Below, piece by piece: positions 62,872 through 64,000 of a stretch of DNA of 64,000 nt. The notes below the pieces were generated by a model, which was given only the letters and a program-made list of their open reading frames with translations, did not search any database and had not been told where the DNA came from. The stretch spans positions 124,001 to 188,000 of the forward strand of contig JADLAX010000090.1 of assembly GCA_020848035.1 (NCBI GenBank), written 5' to 3'. The number at the start of each line of letters is the position of its first letter. Positions within the stretch are counted from its first letter, which is position 1. A program made the translations under genes and the position numbers. Source of the DNA: Anaerolineae bacterium. GTDB taxonomy: Bacteria; Chloroflexota; Anaerolineae; Promineifilales; Promineifilaceae.

Positions 62872-63651
62872 ATGCAATCAGAATTACCAGACAACAATTG
62901 GGAAAACAGCTCATTTGATTGGCTGCACCTGCTGGGACGTCACCTGCCCATCGTGATCTTCTTGCTGCTGGCTTTTGTGGGCATGGGCATTGTCTATTGG
63001 TTTTTCAGCCCACCCGAAGCCACGGCCGAAATGATTGCCGCCTCCAGCACCAGTTCCCTCTCTGCTCCTATTTACAAGCCCATTCCCGCCAAACCGGTGC
63101 TGCAGCGCCTGGCGCAAAGCCCCGGCCCCATCCGCATCGGCCTCATTTCTGGCCACAAAGGCAGCGACAGCGGTGCCGTGTGTGACGATGGCCTGACCGA
63201 AGCCGAAATCAACTTCAATATCGCCGAAAAGGTGGCCGCCGCCCTGCTGGCGCAGGGCATTCATGCCGACATTTTAGAGGAGTTTGATCCCCGGCTAAGC
63301 AGCTATGGCGGTACGGCCGTTATCTCCATTCACGCTGACTCTTGTGTTTATTACAACGATCTGGCCACCGGCTACAAAGTGGCCCCCTCCAGCCGCACCG
63401 ACTCGCTGACGCTGCAAAGCTGCATGGAAGCAGCCTATACCCAAACCACCCAGCTGCCCTACCACGCCAACACCATCACCCCCCACATGACCGACTACCA
63501 CGCCTTCCGCACGCTGCCTGAAGGAGTACCCGCCATCATTATCGAAGTCGGTTTTATGAACCTGGACCGCGCCCTCCTGACAACCAATGCCGATATTCCC
63601 GCTGCGGGCATTTTGAACGGCATCCAATGCTTTTTGGACAGCGTGCAATGA
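62872..63651 (+). CDS. N-acetylmuramoyl-L-alanine amidase (Amidase_3)
   Basis: 259 aa from ATG at 62872 (GTG at 62830 is a longer alternative). A single membrane anchor at about 24-46 places the enzyme outside the membrane. Amidase_3 landmarks: GLISGHKGSDSG with the zinc His, GLTEAEINFNIAEKV with the zinc Glu, TAVISIHADSC, and IIIEVGFMNLDRALL with the catalytic Glu. Cleaves the amide bond between MurNAc and the stem peptide in cell-wall turnover. The stop overlaps the next gene's start by four bases. Confidence 0.93.
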   Translation: MQSELPDNNWENSSFDWLHLLGRHLPIVIFLLLAFVGMGIVYWFFSPPEATAEMIAASSTSSLSAPIYKPIPAKPVLQRLAQSPGPIRIGLISGHKGSDSGAVCDDGLTEAEINFNIAEKVAAALLAQGIHADILEEFDPRLSSYGGTAVISIHADSCVYYNDLATGYKVAPSSRTDSLTLQSCMEAAYTQTTQLPYHANTITPHMTDYHAFRTLPEGVPAIIIEVGFMNLDRALLTTNADIPAAGILNGIQCFLDSVQ

Positions 63652-64000
63652 GTGCCGCCACTTCCCCACGCCGCTTCACCCCAATTGACACGCTGTTGCA
63701 AGAGGCCAAAACGGCCGTTCAGCAGCAAAATCACCATGAAGCCCGTCGCCTGCTCCAACAAGCCGTGCGCCAGGACCCGCAAGATTATCGCGGCTGGCTC
63801 TGGCTGGCCACGGTAGCCCCATCACCCCAGGCCAGCCTGGAATACGTCAACCGCGCCGAGATGCTGGCCCCCAACAACCCCACCGTGCACAAAGCGCGCC
63901 GCTGGGCCGAAAAGCGCCTGGCCGAAAGCGACCTTCCCGAGGTGACGGTGCCTGTTCCAACTACCCAACGTCGCTGGCCCACGGCACTGCGCTGGATTGC
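63648..64000 (+). CDS. TPR-containing protein, 5' part
   Basis: ATG at 63648 overlaps the amidase stop (ATGA). The visible 117 residues contain a TPR-like helix pair (LLQEAKTAVQQQNHHEARRL, then LLQQAVRQDPQDYRGWLWLA) and a second one ending NNPTVHKARRWAEKRL, followed by a Pro/Thr linker and the beginning of a basic-hydrophobic segment (RRWPTALRWI) that may be a membrane anchor. The gene runs off the window. Coupling suggests a role with the amidase. Confidence 0.75.
   Translation, partial: MSAATSPRRFTPIDTLLQEAKTAVQQQNHHEARRLLQQAVRQDPQDYRGWLWLATVAPSPQASLEYVNRAEMLAPNNPTVHKARRWAEKRLAESDLPEVTVPVPTTQRRWPTALRWI

Overview
The window looks like a chromosomal segment of a GC-rich, monoderm-type bacterium, most likely a member of the Chloroflexota (Anaerolineae or Ardenticatenia-like). 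This placement is an inference from gene content: proline/threonine-rich lipoproteins, menaquinone genes, an R2lox oxidase, a sugar ABC operon of XylFGH type, a gingipain-like C25 peptidase, and no outer-membrane machinery. I saw no rRNA, tRNA, transposase or CRISPR array.

Layout. Positions 1-4,200 form a visibly AT-richer stretch: the tail of an unrecognised protein, three small orphan proteins and a hybrid histidine kinase. From about 4,250 a tetR gene leads into a menaquinone-type cluster (menF, menD, a CYP51-like P450, an SDR, a menE-like ligase). Two small unknown membrane proteins, folC and lon follow. From 17.4 to 23.9 kb on the minus strand is a XylFGH-type operon with two binding proteins, two permeases and one ATPase. 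It is divergent from a two-component pair at 24.1-26.8 kb whose kinase is fused to a degenerate sugar-ABC ATPase domain and whose regulator has the order REC-HTH-REC. The middle (26.8-45.9 kb) holds housekeeping and envelope genes: a transglutaminase-like protein, HtrA, thioredoxin-TPR, RluA, a nuclease lipoprotein, a BtrH-like protein, a histidine kinase, DinB, a membrane P-loop ATPase, SH3 and carbohydrate-binding-like lipoproteins, YchF, a PycTM-like protein, R2lox, a P1 peptidase and a racemase. From 46 to 54.7 kb lie two giant genes: a secreted C25 peptidase with a PD40 propeller and a hexapeptide repeat, and a soluble-adenylyl-cyclase-like CHD-CHD-AAA-TPR protein. The right end has ogt, a dienelactone hydrolase, a TraB-family protein, an MsbA-type ABC exporter, ftsH, an ECF-type sigma factor, a cell-wall amidase and the start of a TPR protein.

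Two genome-scale patterns stand out. First, the palindrome ACGGCCGT is strongly over-represented from about 4.9 kb onward (17 exact copies counted by eye between 4,945 and 9,900) and was not seen in the first 4.9 kb; it behaves like the cyanobacterial HIP1 octamer. Second, there is a family of inverted arrays of degenerate 7- or 8-base words, for example four GAGATTR units, a short spacer and four inverted units. Several are inserted in frame inside menF, menD and menE or supply stop codons (menF, folC), which recalls Rickettsia palindromic elements. The best candidates for undescribed biology are these arrays, the ABC-ATPase/histidine-kinase fusion beside the sugar operon, and the ISNIGQ repeat inside a PPC domain.
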